Shown here piece after piece: positions 17,803-26,442 of a stretch of DNA of 36,872 nucleotides. The stretch comes from Acidobacteriota bacterium. GTDB taxonomy: Bacteria; Acidobacteriota; UBA6911. The stretch lies in assembly GCA_031271905.1 (NCBI GenBank), contig JAISUT010000027.1, positions 1 through 36,872 on the forward strand. The letters are read 5' to 3'. The notes beneath the pieces are model-generated. The model saw only the letters and a program-made list of their open reading frames with translations, had not been told where the DNA came from and made no database searches. The translations under genes were made by a program, and so were the position numbers. Every line of letters starts with the position of its first letter. Position 1 is the first letter of the stretch.

Positions 17803-19755
17803 ATGTCCAGTACGCCCAAGGAATTGATCACCATCGACTTGGACAGATGCCAAGGTTGCAACCAGTGTCTGGCCGCCTGTCCGGTGGAGGAAGCGAACCA
17901 CGCCGTCAACGTCAACGGCCAAAACAAGGTCAGGGTGGACAACGCCAAGTGCATCCGCTGCGGCGCCTGCATCCGGGCTTGCAACCACGGCTCGCGCGGG
18001 TTCGCCGACGACACGCCGGAGTTCCTGGCGGAACTCAAGGCCGGTCGCACGGTGTCGGTCATGGCCGCGCCAGCCATCCGGCACAATTTCCCCGACTACA
18101 AGAACCTGTTCGGCTGGCTGAAAAGCATCGGCGTCGCGAGGTTCTTCGACGTGTCCTTCGGCGCGGACATCACGACGTGGGGCTATCTGAGGCACATCGC
18201 CGAAAACGGAGTGGGGACGGTGGTGGCGCAGCCCTGTCCCGCCATCGTCAACTACATCGAGAAATACCAGCCGGAGGTCATCCCCCGGCTCTCCCCCGTA
18301 CACAGCCCGATGGGCTGCCTGGCCGTGTGGTTGCGCAAATACGCCAAGGTGCCGGAGAAGCTGGCGTTCCTGTCCCCGTGCATCGCCAAGTGGGACGAGA
18401 TCAACGACCCCGACGGAGGCCGGATGATCCAGTACAACGTCACCTACGCCAAGCTCCGGCAACACCTGCAAGAACACAAAATCGACCTCGCGGCATATCC
18501 CGAGGTCGATTTCGACAACAAGCCGACGGCGGGCCTGGGGCTCGTGTACTCCCGCCCCGGCGGCCTGCGCGAAAACGTCGCCCGTTACACCGACGATGCG
18601 TGGGTCAAGCAGGTCGAGGGCACGGAGCTGGCATACCACTACCTGCGCTCGTACGGGAAGCGCGTCAAGGCGGGCAAGCCGGTGCCCCTGCTAGTCGATG
18701 TCCTGAACTGCGAGTTCGGCTGCAACCTCGGCACCGGCACCGACCGGGACATCGACATCGACGACGTGGACGCCCGCATGAACCGGATGAAGGCCGCGGC
18801 GGACAAGGACAAGACCGTCACCCGCGGCAGGCTGAAAAAGCGCCAGGTGTACGAACCCGCCGAGTGGTGCGACAAGAACCTCAAGCTCGCCGATTTCATC
18901 CGGCCCTACACCGACAGGTCGGGGAAGGACGCCGCCACCGGCGGCGCGACCGCGCTGGAGGATGTCTGGCGCCAATTGCACAAGACGACCGAGGAGTCGC
19001 GGCGGATCGACTGCACCGCCTGCGGCTACAACAGTTGCAAGCGCCTGGCCACCGCCATCGCCAAGGGGAGGAACCACAAAGAGAACTGCATCTTCTACTC
19101 CCACCGCGAAATCGAGGGGGAGAAGGACAAGATGGCGCAGGGCAACGCCGAGCTGCAAGCCACGCTGGCCGCGTTGGAGGAGCAGAAGCAAGTCCGCGCG
19201 CGGGAGTTCCAGGTGCTGGAGGAGAACGTGAACCTCATCCTGGTCAAGGTCCGGGAGATCGCCGGGGCGCAGGAGGCCAACGCGGGCCGGGTCGCCGACC
19301 TGCAGAAAAACCAAGTCAGCCTGCTCACCCGCGTGTCGGACAGCCTCAACGCCGCAATCGGGGAGATACGCACCAAGCTGGTCGATTTCTCCGTCGGCAA
19401 CGAACAGGTGTCCCTCATCGCCAGCCAGACCAACATGCTGTCTTTGAACGCCACCATCGAGGCCGCGCGCGCGGGGGAGTCCGGCAAGGGCTTCTCGGTC
19501 GTCGCCTCGGAAGTGCGCACGCTGGCCGCGCAGTCCAACGACATCGTCGAACGCACCCGCAGGAACCAGGAGCGGATCGACGAGCAGGTGGCCAAGATCA
19601 CCTCCATCAGCGAGGATCTGGTCGCCAGGATGGACGAAGCGGCCACCAGCTTCGACGAGCTGTCGCGCATCCTCCAGACCGACTTGGCGCGGTGCGAGCA
19701 GATCGTCGGCATCATCAACGACTCGGCCAAGACCATGATGGCCATGAAAGCCTGA
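17803..19755 (+). CDS. Soluble methyl-accepting chemoreceptor with an [FeFe]-hydrogenase-like sensor
   Basis: A 650-residue protein with no membrane helix. Residues 10-62 hold two ferredoxin motifs ([11 protein letters not shown] and [11 protein letters not shown]). Residues about 75-370 resemble the catalytic domain of [FeFe]-hydrogenases. Four cysteines match H-cluster positions in [24 protein letters not shown] and [12 protein letters not shown], although flanking residues are degenerate relative to active enzymes. Around residue 405 a [19 protein letters not shown] segment with a following Cys forms an extra Fe-S (PF04060-like) domain. A coiled coil then leads to a typical MCP signalling tip ([20 protein letters not shown]). 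It probably senses H2, redox state or an Fe-S condition and signals to CheA from the cytosol. No chemotaxis genes are nearby. The ATG at 17803 has GAAGGTG upstream. Confidence 0.93.
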   Translation: MSSTPKELITIDLDRCQGCNQCLAACPVEEANHAVNVNGQNKVRVDNAKCIRCGACIRACNHGSRGFADDTPEFLAELKAGRTVSVMAAPAIRHNFPDYKNLFGWLKSIGVARFFDVSFGADITTWGYLRHIAENGVGTVVAQPCPAIVNYIEKYQPEVIPRLSPVHSPMGCLAVWLRKYAKVPEKLAFLSPCIAKWDEINDPDGGRMIQYNVTYAKLRQHLQEHKIDLAAYPEVDFDNKPTAGLGLVYSRPGGLRENVARYTDDAWVKQVEGTELAYHYLRSYGKRVKAGKPVPLLVDVLNCEFGCNLGTGTDRDIDIDDVDARMNRMKAAADKDKTVTRGRLKKRQVYEPAEWCDKNLKLADFIRPYTDRSGKDAATGGATALEDVWRQLHKTTEESRRIDCTACGYNSCKRLATAIAKGRNHKENCIFYSHREIEGEKDKMAQGNAELQATLAALEEQKQVRAREFQVLEENVNLILVKVREIAGAQEANAGRVADLQKNQVSLLTRVSDSLNAAIGEIRTKLVDFSVGNEQVSLIASQTNMLSLNATIEAARAGESGKGFSVVASEVRTLAAQSNDIVERTRRNQERIDEQVAKITSISEDLVARMDEAATSFDELSRILQTDLARCEQIVGIINDSAKTMMAMKA

Positions 19756-19934
19756 CAAAGCCCGCCCCGGCCTGGGGCAAGCGCCCGATTCGCGCAACTC
19801 CACCCTCCCTTCGCCGAAGCCTTCTCCGAGAGGATCCACATGCCGGGATCCGGACCGGCCGAGGGCGGCTCCACCGGCAAAGGGGCTTTGCAATCCGTCT
19901 TGGCGCCGCCGGCACGCCGGGTGTTGCGCCCTCC

Positions 19935-21950
19935 CTACAACCCCTTGTTCAGGAAGATGACCCCCTCGATGCTCTTGTTGACCGGGCCGGTCAGCCCCAG
20001 CACCCCTTTGACGCCGAAGCCGCAGTTGGAGTCGTAGATCAGATGCACCGATTCGGTGAAGGGCAGGAGCTTGCCGAACCCCGGCAGGTTCGTCCCAATG
20101 CCGATGGAGAGCTCGTAGCTCCCGTCTGGATGGACCTCCGCGCCGGCCGAGATGCCGCCCAACGCCTCGGGCGTCTTCATGGTCAGGTTCGACTCGGTCT
20201 CGGTAGACTTCCCGCCGCCGGCGGTGTAGGTGGTCGATTCCCCCAGCTCGAAATCCAACAAGTCGGAGCCGCCGCTGAGCGAAGTCTTGACCTTGATGTA
20301 CTCCTTGACGGGGCACCGCTTGGGCGGCGCCTCGATGGCGTCGCACACGGGGGTGACCTTCTCCTCGGTGCGGAAGATGTAGCCGGTGTAGTGGACCTCC
20401 CGGATCAGCCGGTCGTTGAGCGGCAGGCGTTTGTCGTAGTGGATGAACGGCTCGTTCTCCTTGTTCATCAAAAGCGACAGGTGGAACGGCCCGCGCATCG
20501 CCTTGCCCGCCGCGTCGGGAGGGAGCGGGCTCCAGGTGTCGATCTTCTGCGCCTTCCCCACGTTGACGAGGTCGAGCTGCACGGGGGGCAGCCCCGTCAG
20601 CGTCAGCGAGCCGTCGTCGGACACGGTGCCTTTGAAATCCCAGGGGCGCGTCTGCTTCCCGCCCTTGAGCGTGGCCGCGCCGCCGCCGGAGGCCATCGCC
20701 GCCAAGCCGCCCGCCAGCCCGGAGGAGCCGCCGTTGTACATGTACATGATCTCGCCGCTGCCGACGACGGTGCCCGACTCGCTTATCTCCATCGTGAATT
20801 TCGTGACGCAGGCGAGGGTCTGCAAGGTCACGCTGGTCTGCGCCATCCCCTTGCCGAACGTGGACAGCGCCGCGCCCGGGGTCTCGCCGCTGCGGGCGCA
20901 GATGTACTTGGCTTGGTAGCGCCCCGCCCAGTCCTTCTGCTTGAGCACTTCGGAGTCCTTCTGCGGGTTGGGGCTGTTGGTCTCGGGGTTCTGCAATTCT
21001 TCGTCGATGGCGTCCTCGGCTTCGCGCCCCTGCCCCGCGTAGCCCCGGTCCCACGCCTCGACGAAAGACTTCTTCGCCTGCTCGCCCTGTCCGCGCCGCG
21101 CCAGGATCTTCCCCTTGGTGTAGCGGAAGACTCCCGCACCCTTGTCGAGCTTGATGGCGCGGTTGATGAACGCCTCGGCCTCCGCCAGCCGCCCCTTGAT
21201 GAAATAGAAGCAGGCGGTGTTGCCCCAGCCGGAGGCCACCGTGGGGGCGACGCGGGTGGTGTAGACCCCCAGCGTGATGGCGTCCCCGGTCTTGCCCGTC
21301 TCGTGGACAAGGTAGCTGAGGTTGCTCAGGTAGAGGCCGTTGCGGTTCTGGAGCTGCGCCGCCCGCCCCAAGGCGTAGAGCGCGTCCGTGGCGCGCCCGG
21401 AAAAGAAGGTGTACATGCCCGCCATGTAGTAGCCTTCGGAAACATCGGCGCCCCGTTTCTTGGCGTAGTCCTGCGCCGCGTCGTCGATCGCCTGCGCGTT
21501 GCCGCCCGCCCTGCCGGCGGAGACCGCCGCGTCGATGACTTGCAGCGCGGTCAAGCCCGACGGCGGCGCCTCGGCCACCGCCTGCCACTCTGAACTCCCT
21601 TCGTCGGCGTCCAGCATCTGGAACGGCAGGGTCAGCTTGCCGCCGCTGAGCGACCACGCGCCCGTGCGCTCCCCCTGCTCCATCTCGTTGAACTTGATGG
21701 TCATCTGACCGCCGTTGACGGAATACGTCCCGTCGTCGGTCACGGTCGTCCCCGGCATCTCGGCAAGGAGGTTGAAGCGCCCCGAAGCGAAGTCGATGGT
21801 GATGGTCGCCTTGGCGTTGGGCACCCGTCCGTCGCTGTCTTTCACGAAGCGGTATCTGCCTTGCAACGCGCCCTGCGCCAATGCCGCCTGTGCGAGTCCG
21901 GTGGCGAGCAGCAAGGCGATGGCGAGCGATATATGCTTGAGAGTTTTCAT
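19935..21950 (-). CDS. Large secreted protein with beta-rich ends and a TPR-like middle
   Basis: A 671-residue protein with a clear signal peptide (MKTLKHISLAIALLLATGLA, cleavage near AQA). Residues about 28-125 are beta-rich and lipocalin-like (GRYRFVKDSDGR, GTYSVNGGQMTIKF). Residues about 160-320 contain TPR/Sel1-like helical pairs (YMAGMYTFFSGRATDALYAL, FYFIKGRLAEAEAFINRAIK). The C-terminal half is again beta-rich with Gly-rich stretches and scattered Cys. I do not recognise the family. It is presumably periplasmic or surface-exposed. Its 3' end faces the chemoreceptor gene; the small lipoprotein gene lies 63 bp upstream on the same strand, so the two may form an operon. Confidence 0.8.
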   Translation of the reverse strand: MKTLKHISLAIALLLATGLAQAALAQGALQGRYRFVKDSDGRVPNAKATITIDFASGRFNLLAEMPGTTVTDDGTYSVNGGQMTIKFNEMEQGERTGAWSLSGGKLTLPFQMLDADEGSSEWQAVAEAPPSGLTALQVIDAAVSAGRAGGNAQAIDDAAQDYAKKRGADVSEGYYMAGMYTFFSGRATDALYALGRAAQLQNRNGLYLSNLSYLVHETGKTGDAITLGVYTTRVAPTVASGWGNTACFYFIKGRLAEAEAFINRAIKLDKGAGVFRYTKGKILARRGQGEQAKKSFVEAWDRGYAGQGREAEDAIDEELQNPETNSPNPQKDSEVLKQKDWAGRYQAKYICARSGETPGAALSTFGKGMAQTSVTLQTLACVTKFTMEISESGTVVGSGEIMYMYNGGSSGLAGGLAAMASGGGAATLKGGKQTRPWDFKGTVSDDGSLTLTGLPPVQLDLVNVGKAQKIDTWSPLPPDAAGKAMRGPFHLSLLMNKENEPFIHYDKRLPLNDRLIREVHYTGYIFRTEEKVTPVCDAIEAPPKRCPVKEYIKVKTSLSGGSDLLDFELGESTTYTAGGGKSTETESNLTMKTPEALGGISAGAEVHPDGSYELSIGIGTNLPGFGKLLPFTESVHLIYDSNCGFGVKGVLGLTGPVNKSIEGVIFLNKGL

Positions 21951-22013
21951 GGCATGGCGTCCTTTGTCCTATATTTGGATCCCGATGTCGCGCTGCGGCG
22001 TCTTGCGCCCCAC

Positions 22014-22568
22014 TCACCGCACCTTGGCGTCCGAATGCTCGAGCTTGACGCTCAGTTCGCCGTCCCCGGACTCGACCGAGGCGGCCTTCACGCCGCCCTT
22101 GTACCGGAAGCACCAGGATTGGTTCAGGAACTGCTCGCCGAGCAACGCCGCCATCTCCCGGTCGTAGACGTCGTCGAAGGACTCGTAGTCTTCGCCGCGG
22201 AAGGTGGTCAGCTTCATGTCGTCGTCCATCTTCGCGCCCAACTTGAAATTGCCGTCCGACGCCGCCTTCTTGGTGGCTTCGAAAAAAGCGCGCGCCACCT
22301 CTTTTTCGGGCGCGGCGCCTCCTCCGCCTTTTTTGAACACCACCGTCACGACCTCTTTACCCATGTAGGCGTCGGCCCTTTCGACCTGCCAGCCCGACGG
22401 CGCGGCGAACTCGACGCCGAACTCCGAGCGCATGACCGATTGCCAGTTCTCCGGGGTGAAATAATCCGGGTCGGTCGGCGCGTAGGCGTCGCCGCCCCTC
22501 TTGCCGCCGCCGCAGGCGACCGCGAGCAGACACCCCGCGAGCCACGCAAGCCGCATCGCACGTTTCAT
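22014..22568 (-). CDS. Small lipoprotein, function unknown
   Basis: A 184-residue lipoprotein. MKRAMRLAWLAGCLLAVACG gives a short signal peptide ending in a lipobox cysteine followed by Gly residues, then a charged linker. The mature domain (YFTPENWQSVMRSEFGVEFAAPSGW by position 50-75, later a KKGGGGAAPEKE loop and helices) looks like a small alpha/beta fold. I recognise no family. The ATG at 22568 has AGGAA upstream; earlier in-frame starts lack a signal peptide. It precedes the large secreted protein on the same strand. Confidence 0.72.
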   Translation of the reverse strand: MKRAMRLAWLAGCLLAVACGGGKRGGDAYAPTDPDYFTPENWQSVMRSEFGVEFAAPSGWQVERADAYMGKEVVTVVFKKGGGGAAPEKEVARAFFEATKKAASDGNFKLGAKMDDDMKLTTFRGEDYESFDDVYDREMAALLGEQFLNQSWCFRYKGGVKAASVESGDGELSVKLEHSDAKVR

Positions 22569-22826
22569 GGCATTGTTCCTCGATGACATTGGTTCGCCCC
22601 GCCCCCCTCTCCGCGCCATCGCCATATGAGCCTTCCCGATGTTCCCGGCGTGGAGTCCGGGAGGCATTATACCGCAATTGCGGCAGAGCGAGGCACATTA
22701 CGTACGGGCGCGCGCAATACACATCATGTTCGCCGGGCTTGCGGCGGACTGCGGCGCGCAATAGGGGGCGGCGGGCGCGCGCCGCGCAGCCGCCCACCCG
22801 CCGCCCTCGTTTCGCCACATCGGCGC

Positions 22827-24605
22827 CTATCGATGCAACGCCACGTCGAACAGGCGTATCTCCTCGCTGTATGGGACGTAGGGGATGCTCGGCGAGAGCG
22901 ATTCGATGCGCACCGCCTCGACGCCCTTGACGTCGAACATCAGCGACCCGTCCTTTCGCACCTCGGGCTCCAGCTTCTTCCGGCGCACGCCGCCGCCGAG
23001 CGCGTACACGCCCACGCACCCTTTGGGGTCAACGCCCTTGTGCGCCACCGAGAAGCCCACCTTGCCGATGGTCAATGCGGAATAGCCGCCGCCGAGCGCC
23101 ACTTCGGCATACTCGTCGTACCAACCGTCCAAGCGAGCGCCGGACGCGGAGAACGCCTCCGCCGTCAGCGTGCCTCCCACCGCGCCGCCCATCTTGCCCA
23201 AGGGCACCGTCGCAATGGATCGGTAGACGGGTGCGAAGGCGTCCTTCAACCTGCCATCGGCGGTGAAGTGGCCCCAATGCCGCCCCACGTCGCCTGAGGC
23301 GCCTTCGACCTTCCACGCCTCGTCCATCGCGCTGAACATGACGACCTCCACGTCGTTTGCCCGCGACCAGGAATAGGTGTCCTCGAACAGGCGCTTGGCG
23401 TTCGCCATGCCGGGAACGGCGAGCCCCTCCGCGCCGCCCTCGGTGGGCCAGCCGCTTTCGGACACGATCACAGGCCTGCCTGCGGCGGCTTTCTCCACCT
23501 GGGCATAGGCCGATTTGACGTGGCTTAAGCCCCGTGCCGCCGGCACGTTGCTGAAGAACGGGTAGATCGTGACCAACACGACGTCGCTGGCCTGGACCAG
23601 CGATGGGTTCCCAAGCCATGATTCGACGGTGTCCGAAGTGCCTACGGGAATGCCTCCATCCTTTATCCCCCGCCGGACGCGCCCGATGTAACCGGCCAGC
23701 TCGCTTGCGGAGAAATCGCCCCGGTGCAGGGTTTCCGAGCCGACCACGGCGACATCGACGTAGCCCTTGTTCGCCAGGTCGATGAGCTTGTCCAGCTCCG
23801 CGTGGATTTTCTCCTCGCCGTAGCTTTTATCAAACCACGCCCCGGCGATGACGCGCAGGCCGTACTCCTCCTTTGCCATTCGATACGCCTTCTCCAAAGT
23901 CCCGGACACGCCGAACATGCGGATCGTGTCCACGTAGGGACGCAGGAGGTCCAGTTGCCGGCGCATCTCCTCGACCGGCACCTCGCTGTCGTCCTCAGGC
24001 GACAGGCCGTTCGTATAAGGGGAGAAGCAGATGGACAACCTCGGGTCGGCCTTGGGGTGCTTCCGCCATGCGGCGGGCGCAGCCCGAGGCGTCCCGGCAT
24101 CGGCGGCGGGAGGGGCCGCCGACAAAGCCTTCCCCGACCGTTGGGAGATCTTGGCCTCGCCGTCGCTGTAGCGGTCGATGACGACGGTGTCCAGCGCCGC
24201 CGCCTCTGCCGCCGCCACGCTGCCGGGAGCCGCGCCGCGACGCAACAGGTAGACATGCAGCCGCTCCGCCGCAGCATCCTGGCCGCCGGAGACGAACAGG
24301 CAGGAGAAGGTCCCGTCAGGCCTCACATCGACGGCGGGGTTGTCGTAGGTCGGCTTCGGGCCGAACTTCCTGCCGCCCCGGGTCACCTCGACCGCCATGG
24401 AGATGGCGTAGTCGGCGGGGTCGCCGCCCTTGCCGTCGGCAAATCCGACATGGCCCTCCACGTAGCCGCCGCCGCCGATCCTGGGCACGGAATCGATGGC
24501 GATGTACGCCCCTTGGCCGGCGGCGTCCCCCGCCCGCGCCGCCACGCCTGCGAGCAACGCCCCGCACGCGACAAAGATGCAAAGCACGATCCTGATGTTC
24601 TTCAT
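22827..24605 (-). CDS. Secreted GH17-like beta-1,3-glucanase with an N-terminal accessory domain
   Basis: A 592-residue secreted protein; the signal peptide MKNIRIVLCIFVACGALLAG is followed by an ARAG site. Residues about 30-120 form a beta-sandwich-like accessory domain (GFADGKGGDPADYAISMAVE, KPTYDNPAVDVRPDGTFSC). Residues about 190-455 form a GH17/COG5309-like TIM barrel beginning LSICFSPYTNGLSPEDD. The likely acid/base is Glu291 (VVGSETLHRG) and the nucleophile Glu383 (VSESGWPTEGG); both signatures are intact. GH17 enzymes cleave or transfer beta-1,3-glucan. A C-terminal beta-rich domain follows. The ATG at 24605 has a strong GGAGGAAAG upstream. It lies 140 bp after the proline-rich membrane protein, which shares its accessory domain. 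Confidence 0.88.
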   Translation of the reverse strand: MKNIRIVLCIFVACGALLAGVAARAGDAAGQGAYIAIDSVPRIGGGGYVEGHVGFADGKGGDPADYAISMAVEVTRGGRKFGPKPTYDNPAVDVRPDGTFSCLFVSGGQDAAAERLHVYLLRRGAAPGSVAAAEAAALDTVVIDRYSDGEAKISQRSGKALSAAPPAADAGTPRAAPAAWRKHPKADPRLSICFSPYTNGLSPEDDSEVPVEEMRRQLDLLRPYVDTIRMFGVSGTLEKAYRMAKEEYGLRVIAGAWFDKSYGEEKIHAELDKLIDLANKGYVDVAVVGSETLHRGDFSASELAGYIGRVRRGIKDGGIPVGTSDTVESWLGNPSLVQASDVVLVTIYPFFSNVPAARGLSHVKSAYAQVEKAAAGRPVIVSESGWPTEGGAEGLAVPGMANAKRLFEDTYSWSRANDVEVVMFSAMDEAWKVEGASGDVGRHWGHFTADGRLKDAFAPVYRSIATVPLGKMGGAVGGTLTAEAFSASGARLDGWYDEYAEVALGGGYSALTIGKVGFSVAHKGVDPKGCVGVYALGGGVRRKKLEPEVRKDGSLMFDVKGVEAVRIESLSPSIPYVPYSEEIRLFDVALHR

Positions 24606-24745
24606 GGCGTCTTTCCTCCAAATATGCGTCCAACATCCGGGGCGCCGGCGCAACCCGGGGGATGCGGGGCGTCGCCCCCCCGAGCTCCCGCCGCTTCCGC
24701 AACCGCGCCCCCTACGCACATCCCTTCCGAAAAGGCGCTTTTTTT

Positions 24746-25390
24746 TCATTCGCCCACGGCCCCGGCGTTACCCGTCGCGCCGGTGCGCACGTCGAGGGCG
24801 CGGGCGTCGATGTAGGAGTAGTCGGACATGTCCGGCAGGCCGGAGAAGTCGGCGCCAACCAGGAACACCGCATAGCCGTCTGCGGCCTTGTCGGCGAGCA
24901 TCGCGTCGAGGGGATAGTCGGAATACGCCTTGATGCGGAACGAGCCGTCGTCGCGGATGGGGCTCAGGCATTCGTCCAACGTGGGTTTGACGTAGAATCG
25001 CCCCCCCACCGAGATCATGAGGATGACACGGTAGTCTTTCGCGTTGGAAATGCCCGCGACCCGCCCCCGGACATGGTGTTCGGAGACGTCGTACCTCACG
25101 CCGTCGAACCCCGGCTCGGGCTTTTGCTTCTCCGGGACGCGGGGAGGCGTCTGCCCGCCGCCGTCTTTCGCCACCGGTTCGCCGGGGGGCGGCTTCGGGG
25201 CATCCGGAATTTTTTCATCGCCGCGTGTTTTCAAGGGGGAGGGGGCGCCCCCCCCTTCGGGAGGCTGTTCGGCGAGGGTGTCCCCGGAAGGACGCCCGGG
25301 GGCGTCTGCGTACAACCACATCCATGTCGCGATGGCGACCAGCGCGATGACCAGTGCGATGCTGGTGTTTTGCGAACGTGTGAGCCTCAT
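24746..25390 (-). CDS. Membrane-anchored proline-rich protein with the GH17 accessory domain
   Basis: A 214-residue protein. A single N-terminal helix (residues 10-27, IALVIALVAIATWMWLY) anchors it. A Pro/Gly-rich linker spans about 32-92. A C-terminal domain (HHVRGRVAGISNAKDYRVIL, YVKPTLDECLSPIRDDGSF) matches the accessory domain of the adjacent GH17 protein in order and spacing (DY-V/I, KPT, DDGSF/PDGTF). The outward-facing domain suggests an envelope binding or scaffolding role. It starts 66 bp after the JAB gene with GGAAG upstream, so it may be the last member of the ubiquitin-like operon or the first of the glucanase pair. Function unknown. Confidence 0.75.
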   Translation of the reverse strand: MRLTRSQNTSIALVIALVAIATWMWLYADAPGRPSGDTLAEQPPEGGGAPSPLKTRGDEKIPDAPKPPPGEPVAKDGGGQTPPRVPEKQKPEPGFDGVRYDVSEHHVRGRVAGISNAKDYRVILMISVGGRFYVKPTLDECLSPIRDDGSFRIKAYSDYPLDAMLADKAADGYAVFLVGADFSGLPDMSDYSYIDARALDVRTGATGNAGAVGE

Positions 25391-25456
25391 GGTGACTTCC
25401 GCCTTTCTCAGATATTCCGAACCGCTTTGGGTTATAAACCCTGAGGGGCGGCGGAG

Positions 25457-25903
25457 TCAATCCGGCAAGATCAGCGGCAGCCTCTTGCCGTCTTTGCGGA
25501 ACGCCTGCATCTCGTTGCGCTGAGGGTTGCAGATCAGGCTGGCGCCATCGGGGAACATCCGCCGGTGCGTCTCCCTGTCGGGCCCGGACATGAACACCGG
25601 CAATTTGCAGGGGTGGGTGTGGACGCTCCCTACGAGCGACACCTGCATCTGCGCGAAGACCTGCATGGCGTAGAACCAGGTGCCGCCGCCGATCACCACA
25701 TGCGCGCCGCCGCCGGAGATCGCCAGCAGGGGGAGGGCGAACATGACCTTTATCCCGTCCTTGGCGATCCTGCCGCCCAAGGCGCACAACTGCTCGTTGA
25801 CGTTGTGCGGCGTCTCGCCGCACCCGATCCCGAAGTAGGCGGAGAACACTTTGTAGGCGCACTCGCTCACGACCACGGGTTGCAATGCGCGCGACTTCCT
25901 CAT
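25457..25903 (-). CDS. JAMM/JAB-domain metallopeptidase (candidate Ubl processing and deconjugating enzyme)
   Basis: A 148-residue single-domain protein. The JAMM zinc signature is His95-Thr-His97-Pro followed by Ser106-Gly-Pro-Asp109 (HTHPCKLPVFMSGPD), one residue longer between His97 and Asp than in eukaryotic RPN11. A catalytic Glu should lie in the first 40 residues (Glu30 or Glu37 are candidates). JAB peptidases in bacterial ubiquitin-like operons trim the Ubl tail and remove Ubl from targets. The ATG at 25903 overlaps the E2 stop by 4 bp (ATGA), indicating translational coupling. No membrane segment is seen. A longer open frame that runs upstream antisense to nothing real simply reads through E2 in another frame. 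Confidence 0.88.
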   Translation of the reverse strand: MRKSRALQPVVVSECAYKVFSAYFGIGCGETPHNVNEQLCALGGRIAKDGIKVMFALPLLAISGGGAHVVIGGGTWFYAMQVFAQMQVSLVGSVHTHPCKLPVFMSGPDRETHRRMFPDGASLICNPQRNEMQAFRKDGKRLPLILPD

Positions 25904-26436
25904 GCCCCCTCCCCCGCCGCCTCGCCGCGGCCATCGCCCAGGAGCTCGCCGATGCTCGCGACCCCATGCGGACGCTCCTTGGCGCACCGGGAGCAGAATC
26001 CAGCCACATCCCTGTCCGCAGGCGATTTGAAATTGAACGTCCCGCCGTCCAGCAGGATCAGCCGGATGACGCGGCACGTCAGGCTGCGCAGGTCTTCGGC
26101 GGGGTTCCAATCGCCTATGCACACGTTGCCGCCGGCAAAGACGTTGACGTGGGCGACCGGCCGCGTGGAGAACGCCACCACCGGAGGCGACTTCCTGTAC
26201 GGCCACCCTATGGGGAGCCGGATGGTGAAGACATGCGGCCCCTGCGCATACTCGGGCGCGCCGCCATCGGCGGACTTGACGAACGTCGGGGTGGAGACCG
26301 CCACGGTGTAAGCGCGCAAATCGGCGGACGACAAGGCTACCTCCACGCGCCCGGGCCGGTTGAGCGACATCATCTTCACATGTTCGGCCGCCAGCCTGTG
26401 GCGGACGCGCAAATCGGCGGCTATGGGGATTTTCAT
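25900..26436 (-). CDS. E2-like ubiquitin-conjugating (UBC-fold) protein
   Basis: A 178-residue protein with the UBC core. WPYRKSPPVVAFSTRP (residues 78-93) corresponds to the 'YPxxPP' strand. HVNVFAGGNVCIGDWNP (96-112) contains the presumed catalytic Cys106 and a conserved Trp. A helix then leads to SPADRDVAGFC, matching the 'nPaD' segment of E2s. The eukaryotic HPN triad is replaced by H-V-N. A C-terminal CSRC pair and Gly/Glu-rich tail are extra. E2 enzymes accept the Ubl from E1 as a thioester and transfer it to targets. It begins 6 bp after the E1 stop codon, its ribosome-binding site (AGGTGA) overlapping that stop, and overlaps the JAB gene. Confidence 0.9.
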   Translation of the reverse strand: MKIPIAADLRVRHRLAAEHVKMMSLNRPGRVEVALSSADLRAYTVAVSTPTFVKSADGGAPEYAQGPHVFTIRLPIGWPYRKSPPVVAFSTRPVAHVNVFAGGNVCIGDWNPAEDLRSLTCRVIRLILLDGGTFNFKSPADRDVAGFCSRCAKERPHGVASIGELLGDGRGEAAGEGA

Positions 26437-26442
26437 GCCGGT

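Noticed and set aside
17601-21593. A 1330-codon plus-strand open frame
   Set aside because: It overlaps the chemoreceptor in a wrong frame and runs antisense through the secreted protein; composition is typical of a GC shadow frame.
18691-22113. A 1140-codon minus-strand open frame
   Set aside because: It overlaps the real secreted protein in another frame and is antisense to the chemoreceptor; no recognisable domains.
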